64,000 bases of DNA from Chitinophaga sedimenti (GTDB taxonomy: Bacteria; Bacteroidota; Bacteroidia; Chitinophagales; Chitinophagaceae), in NCBI RefSeq assembly GCF_023156195.1, contig NZ_JAKUKA010000001.1:3472001-3536000 (forward strand), given 5' to 3'. The notes under the pieces were generated by a model. It was not told where the DNA came from, did no database searches, and saw nothing but the letters and a program-made list of their open reading frames with translations. Numbering within the stretch: position 1 is the stretch's first letter; each line of letters starts with the position of its first letter. A program made the position numbers and the translations under genes. This document shows, in pieces, positions 1-9,544 of the stretch.

Positions 1-79
1 AAGTTCCCGACATCAACCCAATGATAAACCTTTCACTTTTTCCGGCGATGTGATAGAGCTGAGCGATCTGTTTATTCAT
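1..79 (-). CDS. anmK: Anhydro-N-acetylmuramic acid kinase, N-terminal fragment
   Basis: Read leftward from an ATG at 79, this gives 26 codons ending in the motif IIGLMSGT, the N-terminal phosphate-binding strand of AnmK-family kinases (usual pattern IGLMSGTSLDG). The rest lies outside the window. AnmK opens the 1,6-anhydro ring of anhydro-MurNAc and phosphorylates it to MurNAc-6-phosphate, which is the substrate of MurQ, encoded at 8.7 kb. It is transcribed away from the DeoR-type regulator at 210, so the two share a 130-base intergenic region. The call rests on a short fragment, but the motif is specific and the context fits. The alternative would be another ASKHA kinase. Confidence 0.8.
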   Translation of the reverse strand, partial: MNKQIAQLYHIAGKSERFIIGLMSGT

Positions 80-151
80 ATTGCATGTTTTAACGTTGGG
101 AGGAAGAATATTTGCAGCTTTCTACAGGTATTGAAGTAAAAATATGCACTT

Positions 152-183
152 TTTGCGTTTTTATGAAAAATAAAGTAAGTTTG
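152..183 (+). promoter_or_regulatory. Bacteroidota-type promoter for the DeoR regulator
   Basis: TTTG at 152-155 and TAAGTTTG at 176-183 are separated by 20 bases and match the -33 TTTG and -7 TANNTTTG elements of the primary sigma factor of Bacteroidota. The box lies 26 bases before the ATG at 210. No binding site of the kind found in the stress island is visible here. Confidence 0.5.
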
Positions 184-209
184 TAAGAGAGCCAAAATCA
201 GATTCGCTT

Positions 210-956
210 ATGCTTAAAAAGGAGCGGCAGTCATTCATTTTACACCAGGTAAACCTGCATAACAAGGTACTTTCTGTTGATCTGAGTCAGCAGATGGGCG
301 TTTCGGAAGACACGATCCGGCGTGACCTGAACGAGATGGCGAAGCTTGGAAAACTGATCAAAGCCCATGGAGGTGCATTATCAAAGTCATTCCACCTTTC
401 CATAGCATCAGACCATGTATATGCACTGGATAGTAAAAAACGTATTGCTACAAAGGCCTGCAGGTTGATAAAAGATGGCATGTTCATCCTCACTTCCGGC
501 GGCACCACGATCATAGAACTGGCAAAATCTTTACCACCGGAACTTACCGCGACCTTTATCACCGTGAGCTTGCCGGCCGCTTATGAATACATTCACCATC
601 CGAATATTGAAGTCATATTTATAGGAGATAAAATTTCGAAAAATTCGCAGATTTCTATCGGCGGAAGTGTGGTTTCGAGAATACAGGGCATCAGGGCAGA
701 CCTCTGTTTCACGGGCACGAATGCAATAGACACTAAACACGGCATCACCGATAATGACTGGGAAGTGGTAGAGGTAAAAAAGGCGATGGTTGAATCGTCG
801 GACCGCGTGGCTTCCCTATCTATCAGTGAAAAGCTAAACACCGCGCAACGTATCAAAGTATGCGGCATTTCCAACATTCAAACCCTGGTTACCGAGTTAG
901 ACCCGGGCGATGAACTCCTGCAGCCATACCACACTGCGGGCATCGAAGTAATCTGA
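210..956 (+). CDS. DeoR-family transcriptional regulator
   Basis: A 248-residue protein of the usual DeoR length. Residues 6-57 form the N-terminal winged helix-turn-helix with the family signature (VSEDTIRRDLNEMAKLGK, then AHGGA). Residues about 75-235 form the sugar-phosphate sensor domain (TSGGTTIIELAKSL, FIGDKI, GITDND). Such regulators usually repress a sugar catabolic operon until a phosphorylated sugar binds. It sits between anmK (divergent) and the susCD-murQ genes, so MurNAc-6-P or GlcNAc-6-P is the obvious candidate effector; that is inference. No frameshift. The start is supported by the -7 box 26 bases upstream. Confidence 0.9.
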   Translation: MLKKERQSFILHQVNLHNKVLSVDLSQQMGVSEDTIRRDLNEMAKLGKLIKAHGGALSKSFHLSIASDHVYALDSKKRIATKACRLIKDGMFILTSGGTTIIELAKSLPPELTATFITVSLPAAYEYIHHPNIEVIFIGDKISKNSQISIGGSVVSRIQGIRADLCFTGTNAIDTKHGITDNDWEVVEVKKAMVESSDRVASLSISEKLNTAQRIKVCGISNIQTLVTELDPGDELLQPYHTAGIEVI

Positions 957-1018
957 AGTATATATGAACAAGTGAGCAGCACCAACCGATCCATTTCTTC
1001 ACATTAAAAACTGGGTTT

Positions 1019-4000
1019 ATGAGAACATCTTTATTGTCCGGGCGGCTAAAGGGAAAATTCTTTTTTCCTGCGCTGGTCTTGCAACTGGCATCCCTGTTTA
1101 CCTACGCACAAGTTCGGATTTCCGGCACCGTAACGGGCACGGATGGGAAGGGACTACCTACCATTGCAGTGCAGGTGCGCAATACCACCACCGGCGCATT
1201 TACGGACGTAAATGGCAGGTACGAAATCAATACCAACCTAAAGGATGGCAGTTATGTGGTAATTTTTACGAGTACGGGATACAAACCCGTAGAGAAAAAA
1301 ATTGAAGTCGGCGCCACGAAAACATTCACCCCGGATACGCAATTGGAAGAAGACATTCTGGGGCTCGACGAAGTAGTCGTTACCGGTAACGTTGTTGCCA
1401 CTTCAAAAAAGAAACTTACAAACGCCATCTCCACCGTTTCGTCGAAAGACATTCAGAACAGTGTGGCAACGGGCATCGACGGTGCATTGCAGGGTAAGGT
1501 GGCGGGCGCCACCATCAGCCAGAACTCCGAACCCGGCGGGCGGCATTTCTGTCCGGCTGCGCGGCCCCAGTTCGATCGTGGGCAGCTCCGATCCGCTGTA
1601 CATCGTGGATGGCGTGATCGTGAACAATGACTCCAAACAACTGATCGACTTAGGTGGTTACACGCAAAACAGGTTGGTAGACCTGAACCCGGCAGACATT
1701 GACCGCATCGAAGTAATCAAGGGCGCCGCAGCATCGGCGATTTACGGGTCGCGCGCAAGTAACGGCGTCGTGCAGATCTTCACGAAAAAAAGGGAAAACC
1801 GGCGCGCCGCAGATTTCCTTTAATACATCGTTCCGCACCAACAGCATCCGCAAAAACTCGAATACAACGAATACCCGTTCCGCTTTAACAATGCGACCGT
1901 AACGGATACGAGCAAAACGGCGGTACAGCGGTACGACTACAGGACGATATTTTCCATACCGGGATCGGCACCGACAATTCCTTATCTGTTGCCGGCGGTA
2001 CCGAAACCACTAAATACTATGTGGGCCTTTCTAATTTTTACAATGAAGGGATCATCAAAAACACCAACTTTAACCGCAACGGTTTACGGGTAAACGTTTC
2101 ACAAAAAATAGGAAAAATATTTACCCTGAGCGCCGGCGCCAACTATACGCTGAGCGGCAGTAACGAGATTCCCAATGGTGGTATCACCGAAGCATACGGC
2201 GCGCTGACCGGTTTTATTTTTGCGAACAACTACGTGAGCCCGTATAAAAACCCGGTGTCGGGCATTTACCCATCGCTCGCTCCCACGGCCATTTTGCTGA
2301 GAACGAATCCGCTGGAGGCGATCGACCGGTTTAAGTTCAAACAGAAAGTAAACCGCTTTATCGGTAACGTGCAATTAAATGCGAAACCTATTGAAGGGTT
2401 GAATATTGACTATGTTTTTGGCCGGACAACTACAGCCAATTATCTACCGCATACATTCCGCCACGGAACACGACACCCACTTACAATGGCGGTTTGTCAC
2501 AAACGGCAAACGCTATGGTGCTGCAGACCAATAACGACCTGACGATGAGCTATCGGAAGCAAATCAACAGCTGGCTGGAATCTACTACTGGTTTAGGTGG
2601 TACGATGCAATACGACCGACAGAACACGATGGTGGCGAAAGCGCAGCAACTGGGCTCCTTCGGCGAAACAGTAAATAACGGTACTGCTACAGTTACAGAG
2701 AATCGCTCCGAACGTTCTATCATGGGCGGCTACCTGCAGGAAACCATCGGCCTGTTTGATAAACTTTACCTGACTGGCGCTGCCAGGCTGGATGCTTCAT
2801 CGGTTTATGGCGTAGACAACCGCTGGCAGTTCTACCCGAAAGTGAGCGGTTCTTATTTGCTTTCTGAAGAAGACTTCTGGCGCGACTCCAAACTGAGTGA
2901 TATCATCCCTTCCGTGAAAATCCGTGCTGCCTGGGGCGAATCAGGTAACCTGACCGCGATTGGCGCTTATGATCGTTACACCTTATACAACCCTGTAAAC
3001 TACAGTGGTGTAATCGGCTATATTTCCAGCGCGCAATTGGGTAATACGACCATTCAACCGGAAAGACAACGTGAATTTGAAGTGGGAACAGACATCTCGA
3101 TGTTCAAAGATCGTTTGAGCATTGAGTTCAGCTACTACAACAAAGACATCAAGGACATGATCCTGAATCGTACACTGGCGCCCAGCACGTCTTTCAACAA
3201 CCGTTTCCAGAACGTGGGCGTGATGACGAATAAAGGTATTGAACTGATGGTGAAAGGCGTTCCGGTACAAAGCAAAGACTTCACCTGGATCACCACTGTT
3301 GGCTATACACATAACAAAAACGTGATCAATGGCGTGGAAGGCAATGGCATCCTGCCTTTCGCGGGTGGGTTTGGCCAGGTGGCTGCCGTGAACGGATATC
3401 CGCTCGGCGCTTTCTACAGCACCTTTTATGCACGTAATGCAGATGGCTCACTGTTGCTGACCGCCGGCGGCCTGCCGCAAAGAGAGCGTGGTACACAAGG
3501 CCCTAATGGCACTTACACCGCGCAGCGCGATGCAAACGGGCAGCCCAGCGGCACCATCCTCAGTAAAGTGATTGGTGATCCCAACCCGAAACATATCGTA
3601 TCCTCGGATCAATGATCTCAGCTATAAGAAATTCAACCTGCGGATGCAGTGGGATGGCATGCTCGGCTTCGATGTATTCAACTTCACCAAACGTGTAGGC
3701 GACAACGCCAACTACGGCGGACTGAAAGGCTACGAAGCAGAACTGAAAGGTGAAGTGCCTAAAGGTACCAGCGCAGCCCTGTTCTCCATCTTCGAAAACT
3801 GGATAGAAAAAGGCGACTTTGTAAAACTGCGCGAACTCTCCCTGTCCTACCAGGTAACGCCGCAAGCGGGCAGGCTCAAAAACCTGCGGGTGGTACTTTC
3901 CGGCCGAAACCTGATTTCCATCGACAATTACAGCGGCTTCGATCCTGAGATCAATGCGGCGGGACAGGACAACGCGGTGAGAGGTTTCGACTTCGTGGAA

Positions 4001-4048
4001 GTACCACTGCCAAAAACTTTCCAGATTGGCCTTAATGTGAATTTCTAA
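1019..4048 (+). CDS. SusC-like TonB-dependent outer-membrane transporter (frameshifted in this sequence)
   Basis: About 1009 residues once indels are corrected, the normal SusC size. It has a signal peptide, a carboxypeptidase-like fold (ISGTVTGTDGKGLPTIAVQV to about residue 95), a plug domain (SSDPLYIVDGVIVNND, ASAIYGSRASNGVVQIFTKK) and a beta barrel ending in FQIGLNVNF with terminal Phe. Reading breaks are seen near 1541 (extra G), 1790 (extra A), 1856 (missing A), 1939 (missing C), 2427 (missing G) and 3607 (extra G). In each case the next frame continues the family pattern without loss, so I treat this as one intact gene. It pairs with the SusD lipoprotein 23 bases downstream. The substrate is inferred from the locus to be a peptidoglycan-derived glycan or muropeptide. 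Confidence 0.93.
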
Positions 4049-4071
4049 CCGGAACGATTAAACGCAAAAAC

Positions 4072-5397
4072 ATGAAAAAGTTAGCTATATATATAGGTAT
4101 TACCGCCGCCGTGCTCAGCGCAGGCAGCTGTAAACTCGATTACGGCAACCCGAACGGTCCAACTGAAGACCAGATCATCACCAGCCGCGAAGGCATGTTT
4201 ACGCTGGCTGTCGGGTTGAAGCAGTTCTATTCACAAGGCTGCATGCAAAACCTCATTAACGGCCCGGGCGTTACCACCCGCGAATTGAAAGGCGTTTCTA
4301 CCTTTACCAATGTCCCGGAACTGGAAGCCGGCGGCACCTCGCTGCCCACTTTTAATGCAAACATATTAAACCTGTGGACCGCCATGCTGCGCGCAATGGG
4401 TATGGCCGATAACCTGATCACGCACTCGAAACAGGTGGTAGCCGATGATTTGCCTACGCAAACCGGGCTGGTGGCGTTTGGCTCACTGTTCAAAGCGATG
4501 ACCATTTCCGGGTTGGCAACGGCTTACGAACAGTTTCCGACAACGACTTCCGTGAGTGGCAATATGCCTTTTGTAACAAGAACGGTGGCGCTGGAACAGG
4601 CCATCACACTGCTGGATGATGCTGCGACGGCGCTTGCTGCGAATCCGCCTTCTGCAGAATTCAACTCACGTGTACTGGGCAGCAACTTTATATTGCTTGA
4701 TTGCATCAATGCTTACCGGGCGCGTATCAATATGATGCTGGGCCGCTACCCGCAATCGCTGGCGGCAGCCAACCTGGTAAACCTGGCCACCAAATCTACT
4801 TTTGACTATAACGTAAACAGCCAAAACCCGATCTACACACAGATCATACTGTCTGCTAACTTTAAACCCCGCGCCAATTTTGGCTTGCCGGCCGGTTTAT
4901 ATGAGGCAAACGATGGCAGGCTGGCGTTTTACCTGGCTACGCCCGATGTGGTAGTAGGCGGCGAAACATTAAAAACAGTGAAGGGATTTTTTGACGCTTT
5001 GGATAAATCTATCCCGGTATACATGCCCGATGAGGTGCGCCTGTTAAAAGCAGAAGCGATCATCCGCAGCGGCGGCGACCTGAATACTGCTAAAACGCAT
5101 ATCGACGCGGTGCGTACGCAGACAAGTGGCGATCCGTTCAATGTGTACCCGGGATTGCCGGCCTATACCGGGCCTTTGACCCCCGATGCGTTACTGACCG
5201 AAGTTTACAAGCAGCGCAGTGCCGAACTGTTTATGCAGGGACTGCGCCTCGAGGACAGCCGCCGTTTTGGCCGTCCGCAACCGCCGACCAATGTAAACCC
5301 GGTGCCTGTAACTTTTGAAAGGAACAGGAATTTCTATCCTTACCCAGACCAGGAACGACTCAATAACACGAATACACCTGCCGATCCGGCTATTTAA
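4072..5397 (+). CDS. SusD/RagB-like surface glycan-binding lipoprotein
   Basis: A 441-residue protein with a lipoprotein signal peptide (MKKLAIYIGITAAVLSAGSC, lipid-modified Cys at 20) followed by the SusD helical repeat fold. The C-terminal part carries the recognisable RagB/SusD segment (EVRLLKAEAIIRSGG, EVYKQRSAELFMQGLRLEDSR, RRFGRP). It is a little shorter than typical SusD proteins (about 500). It acts on the cell surface as the lid of the SusC transporter encoded directly upstream. No frameshift. A hairpin follows the stop codon. Confidence 0.92.
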   Translation: MKKLAIYIGITAAVLSAGSCKLDYGNPNGPTEDQIITSREGMFTLAVGLKQFYSQGCMQNLINGPGVTTRELKGVSTFTNVPELEAGGTSLPTFNANILNLWTAMLRAMGMADNLITHSKQVVADDLPTQTGLVAFGSLFKAMTISGLATAYEQFPTTTSVSGNMPFVTRTVALEQAITLLDDAATALAANPPSAEFNSRVLGSNFILLDCINAYRARINMMLGRYPQSLAAANLVNLATKSTFDYNVNSQNPIYTQIILSANFKPRANFGLPAGLYEANDGRLAFYLATPDVVVGGETLKTVKGFFDALDKSIPVYMPDEVRLLKAEAIIRSGGDLNTAKTHIDAVRTQTSGDPFNVYPGLPAYTGPLTPDALLTEVYKQRSAELFMQGLRLEDSRRFGRPQPPTNVNPVPVTFERNRNFYPYPDQERLNNTNTPADPAI

Positions 5398-5408
5398 CAC
5401 AACGGGCT

Positions 5409-5431
5409 CCCGGTAGCGAAAGCTGCCGGGG
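5409..5431 (+). terminator. Hairpin after susD
   Basis: CCCGGTAGC, a GAAA tetraloop and GCTGCCGGG form a 9-bp stem (one G-T pair). The following bases are GTTATT, a weak T tract. It may be a partial terminator or an RNA-stabilising stem that reduces expression of the downstream genes relative to susCD. Confidence 0.5.
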
Positions 5432-5444
5432 TTATTACAGTAAG

Positions 5445-7168
5445 ATGAAGCGATACCTGACCATACTGTTACTATTGGCTTTCCACGTTGCGCCTGCGCA
5501 AAAGGCGGAAACTGTATTGTTGCGCAATCCCAACCAGCAATTGCCCCTGGGCGAGCTGCGCGATGTGCGGACAGCGGTGCTGCATTTCGGAGACGAACAG
5601 GCGGCCGTTTTTGACAGTATTGCGCAAAAATATCAACCCATTACCTCTTTTATGTTGACTCGATTACCCCGGAGTTATATGACCAGCTGAAGTTTTTCAA
5701 CCTGCTGGTGATCCGCATCCATACTAATATTACCCCAACGCTGGCGGGCTTTCTGAAAGATATGAACAGCAACCGCCAGACCGTTATCTCGTTAAACGGC
5801 GCGAGCCTGTCCGCACTGCCGGACCTGCAAACGCCGGTGATCTGGCACCAGGAAAACAACACGACTACCGCCGCCGCTGCCGCACAATTGATCTATGGCG
5901 GCATTGCGGCGACCGGGCGCCTTACCGCTGCAGAAGGTCATTTCGCAAAGGGCGCCGGCATCAACACAAAAAAACAAGACTGGGTTACAGCACACCCGAA
6001 GCGGTTGGACTGAACAGCACAGCGCTAAACCGCATCGACTCAGTAGTGAACGCGGGCATCGCTGCTCATTCGGCGCCGGGCGCAGTTGTGCTGCTCGTAA
6101 AAAACGGGCAGGTGATTTTCCATAAAGCCTATGGCCATCACACTTATAAAAACGATGCACGACCCGTAAGGACAGATGATATATTCGACCTGGCGTCGGT
6201 GACCAAAGTGAGCGCTACCACACAGGTGGTAATGGAGTTATACGACAAAGGCAGCCTGCGCCTCAACGACCCGATCAGCAAATACGTGGCCGCGACACGC
6301 AGCATCAAAGACAAACAAGATATCAAAATAAAAGAGGCACTGCTGCATGAAGCGGGCTACACGCCGTACATCAAATTTTACGAAAAACTGCAGCCGGGCG
6401 ACATGAGCCGAGATTCTTCCGCCGCCTACCCTACCGCGGTGGCCGATGGTTATTACCTGCGCAAAAACTATTTCGAAGATGTGATGTGGCCGGTAACTTT
6501 ACAATCGCCCGTTACCACGCGCGGCAAATATGTATACAGCGATGTGAGCATGTATATGATGAAGGAAGTGGTGGAAAACATCACGCACGAGCCGCTGCAA
6601 ACGCATTTGTCGGAAGGACTGTACGCCCGGCTGGGCCTGCAGACAATGGGCTTTTTGCCCCGCCGCCGTTTCCCGGTTGATCGCATTGTGCCTACCACCG
6701 AAAATGACAACTGGTTCCGGAATATGCTGGTGCAGGGATACGTAAATGATCCGGGAGCTGCCATGGCCGGTGGGGTGGAAGGACATGCCGGGTTATTTTC
6801 GAACGCGAACGATCTCGCAATTTTATACCAGATGTTACTGAATAAGGGATCATATGGTGGTACCCAATATTACAAACCGGCTACCGTAGCGCTCTTCACA
6901 TCGGCACAATCGAAAGTGAGCGGTCGTGGACTGGGTTTCGCGAAGGTAGCCGCCAACTTACCCAGCAGCAGCGGGCTTGCATCCAACGTATCTTACGGGC
7001 ACAGCGGTTACACGGGTACATTTGTGGGTAGATCCGCGTTACGAACTGATTTACATATGCCTGACCAACCGGGTGTACCCGGATGACGGCAAAACTTACG
7101 GTCCTGCCAAGGTGAACATTCGCCCGCTGGCGCTGGACATATTTTATCAAGCTGTATTGAAACGATAA
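5445..7168 (+). CDS. Secreted serine hydrolase (beta-lactamase/AmiE-like) with N-terminal GH3 C-terminal-like domain (frameshifted)
   Basis: About 575 residues after correcting a missing T near 5650, a missing A near 5975 and a missing 2 bases near 7027. A signal peptide (residues 1-18) is followed by about 170 residues resembling the C-terminal domain of GH3/NagZ proteins (TVLLRNPNQQLPLGEL). Then comes a beta-lactamase fold with the Ser-x-x-Lys motif in DLASVTKVSATTQ, the Tyr motif in KYVYSDVSMYMMKE and the third motif in YGHSGYTGTFVW. In Bacteroidota these two parts usually follow a GH3 catalytic barrel in one NagZ-type polypeptide; that barrel is absent here. B. subtilis AmiE, a MurNAc-L-Ala amidase of this fold, sits beside murQ and nagZ, so an amidase freeing MurNAc from stem peptide is a reasonable inference. 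Confidence 0.8.
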
Positions 7169-7232
7169 AAAAATCCTTATTCTGCTATATTTACAGGCTA
7201 AGCGCTAAACTTAAAACAACAACATTCGAATT

Positions 7233-8699
7233 ATGTCACCAGTCCTGCTATTTTCGCTCGTTATCGTCTACTTTCTCCTGTTGCTGGTTGTCGCCTGGTT
7301 TACATCGCGCAACGCAAACAACGATTCCTTTTTTATTGGTAACCGCGGATCAAACTGGATGCTGGTAGCCTTCGGCATGATCGGCACCTCGCTCAGCGGT
7401 GTTACGTTCGTAAGCGTACCGGGTACCGTGGGCATCGAATCCTTTTCCTATTTCCAGATCATTATCGGTAACCTCATTGGGTATGCCGTAGTGGCGTATG
7501 TGCTGCTGCCAGTGTATTACCGCATGAATCTCACTTCCATCTATAACTATTTACAGAACCGGCTAGGCTTTGCATCTTATAAAGCCGGCGCTTCGTTCTT
7601 TATATTATCGCGCATACTGGGCGCCACGGCCAGGTTGTACCTGGTGGTAAACATCCTGCATGCCACGATCCTGCAAAACTTTAACCTGCCTTTCTGGGTG
7701 GGCGCATTAGTGATATTGCTGATGATTTTGCTGTACACCTTTGAAGGCGGTGTGAAAACCATCGTATGGACCGATACACTACAAACCGCCTGTATGCTCA
7801 TTGGGCTGCTGGTGTGCGTATGGTATATCCTCAACAACCTGGACCTTAGCCTGGTAGAGGGCGCAAAAGCCTTATCGGAAAAGGGTTATTCAAACATATT
7901 CGTAACAGACCCATCCAGTAAATTCTTCTTTTTAAAACAAATCGTGGCCGGCGCCTTTATTTCTATCACGATGACGGGCATGGACCAGGAAATGATGCAG
8001 AAAAACATCAGTGTAAAAACCCTGAAGGATTCCCAGAAAAACATGATGACCTTCGCCGTGATCTTTATGGGCGTAGTGCTGTTGTTCCTGTTCCTCGGCG
8101 GTTTGCTGCACCTGTTTGCGGAGGCACGCGGCATTGAGGCCAAGGGCGATGCGCTGTTTCCGACCATTGCACTGCAATACATGCCGGGTGCGGTGTCCAT
8201 CATCTTTATCATTGCATTGATATCGGCCCTGTTCCCCAGTGCGGACGGTGCTATCACTGCGCTTACCTCTTCTTTCTGTATTGACATTTTAGGCATACAA
8301 CGCAATCCGAACCTCAGCGAGAAACAAAAGAAAACAACACGGCAAATCGTACATCTGTCGTTTGCAGTACTCTTCCTGCTGTTCGTAATGGTGTTTAAAT
8401 GGATGAACAATCCCAGCATGATCGGGTTGATATTAAAAATCGCCGGCTATACATATGGTCCGTTACTTGGCCTGTTTGCCTTCGGCATTCTGACGAAAAG
8501 AGTGGTGAATGACAAGCTGGTGCCAGTGATCGTAGTTGTGGCGCCTATCCTTTGCTTTGTGTTGGATAAATACCAGAAACAACTGTTCGGCGACTTCCAG
8601 ATTGGGCTGGAACTGTTGTTCATCAATGGTTTGATTACCTTCCTCGGGTTGATGTTAATATCCGGGAAAGAAGAGGCAATTTCATTAAAAGGAAACTGA
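7233..8699 (+). CDS. Sodium:solute symporter family transporter
   Basis: A 488-residue integral membrane protein with about 13 hydrophobic segments, starting with SPVLLFSLVIVYFLLLLVVAWF and showing the SSS-family N-terminal pattern (FFIGNRGSNWMLVAFGMIGTS, then GVTFVSVPG). Family members couple inward Na+ movement to uptake of sugars, sialic acid, amino acids or vitamins. Its position between the periplasmic hydrolase and murQ suggests that it carries MurNAc, anhydro-MurNAc or a related amino sugar across the inner membrane. It would replace the phosphotransferase used in enteric bacteria and the MurT transporter described in Tannerella. No frameshift. Confidence 0.92.
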   Translation: MSPVLLFSLVIVYFLLLLVVAWFTSRNANNDSFFIGNRGSNWMLVAFGMIGTSLSGVTFVSVPGTVGIESFSYFQIIIGNLIGYAVVAYVLLPVYYRMNLTSIYNYLQNRLGFASYKAGASFFILSRILGATARLYLVVNILHATILQNFNLPFWVGALVILLMILLYTFEGGVKTIVWTDTLQTACMLIGLLVCVWYILNNLDLSLVEGAKALSEKGYSNIFVTDPSSKFFFLKQIVAGAFISITMTGMDQEMMQKNISVKTLKDSQKNMMTFAVIFMGVVLLFLFLGGLLHLFAEARGIEAKGDALFPTIALQYMPGAVSIIFIIALISALFPSADGAITALTSSFCIDILGIQRNPNLSEKQKKTTRQIVHLSFAVLFLLFVMVFKWMNNPSMIGLILKIAGYTYGPLLGLFAFGILTKRVVNDKLVPVIVVVAPILCFVLDKYQKQLFGDFQIGLELLFINGLITFLGLMLISGKEEAISLKGN

Positions 8700-8710
8700 A
8701 ACACGGGGAC

Positions 8711-9533
8711 ATGAAAAAGAATTTATAAAGGTGACTGAGCAGACCTCGAACCACCGCCACCTGGAGCAGATGAGCGTAAACGAGCTGCTGACCAACATCA
8801 ACAATGAAGACGCGGGCGTTCCCGCCGCTGTGAAGCAGGCCATTCCCGCGATTGAAGCCTTTGTACTCGCCGCGGCCGACAGAATGCTGGCCGGTGGCCG
8901 CCTGTTTTACCTGGGTGCAGGTACCAGCGGGCGGCTCGGCATCTGGATGCTTCCGAATGTCCACCTACGTTCGGCGTGCCGTTCGACCTGGTGATCGGTA
9001 TGATTGCCGGCGGCGACAAGGCTATCCGGCGTGCGGTGGAAAATGCGGAAGACGATACAGCGCAAGGTTGGAGAGATCTGCAACAATGGAATATTAACGA
9101 TAAAGATGTGGTGGTAGGCATTGCGGCGAGCGGTACCACACCGTACGTGATCGGCGCCCTGAAGTCATGCAGGGAAAATAATGTACTGACGGGCAGCATT
9201 TCCTGTAACCCGGGCAGTCCCGTGAGCGAAGTAGCCGAGTATCCTATTGAAGTGGTGGTGGGGCCGGAATTCGTAACGGGCAGTACCCGCATGAAAAGTG
9301 GTACCGCACAGAAACTGGTATTGAATATGATATCAACCTCACTGATGATCCAGCTGGGACGTGTGGAGGATAATAAGATGGTCAACATGCAACTCACCAA
9401 CGATAAACTGGTGGACAGGGGCATCCGGATGCTAATGGAAAAAGCGGGTATCAAAGATTACGAGGAGGCTAAATCGCTGTTACTGCAACATGGCTCGGTA
9501 AAAAACGCCATGAATGCCATGAGCGCGCGATAA
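8711..9533 (+). CDS. murQ: N-acetylmuramic acid 6-phosphate etherase (frameshifted)
   Basis: MurQ cleaves the lactyl ether of MurNAc-6-P to give GlcNAc-6-P and D-lactate in the cytoplasm. The SIS-fold motifs are visible: LGAGTSGRLGI, then after the break PPTFGVPFDLVIGMIAGG, VVGIAASGTTPYVIGAL, and TGSTRMKSGTAQK. One C is missing near 8944. I place the start at ATG 8711 rather than GTG 8731: adding one G near 8719 turns the sequence into MKKEFIKVTEQTSNYRHLE-like MurQ N-termini (here TEQTSNHRHLEQMS). Total about 275 residues, a little below the family's usual length. The downstream oxidase gene begins 12 bases later. Confidence 0.92.
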
Positions 9534-9544
9534 AAAGACTGGAC

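Noticed and set aside
1019-4048. SusC as several small genes or a decayed pseudogene
   Set aside because: All segments continue each other in family order after single-base corrections, and the pair with an intact susD argues for one functional gene.
5792-6160. Long minus-strand open frame opposite the serine hydrolase
   Set aside because: It is a shadow of the coding strand with no family pattern.
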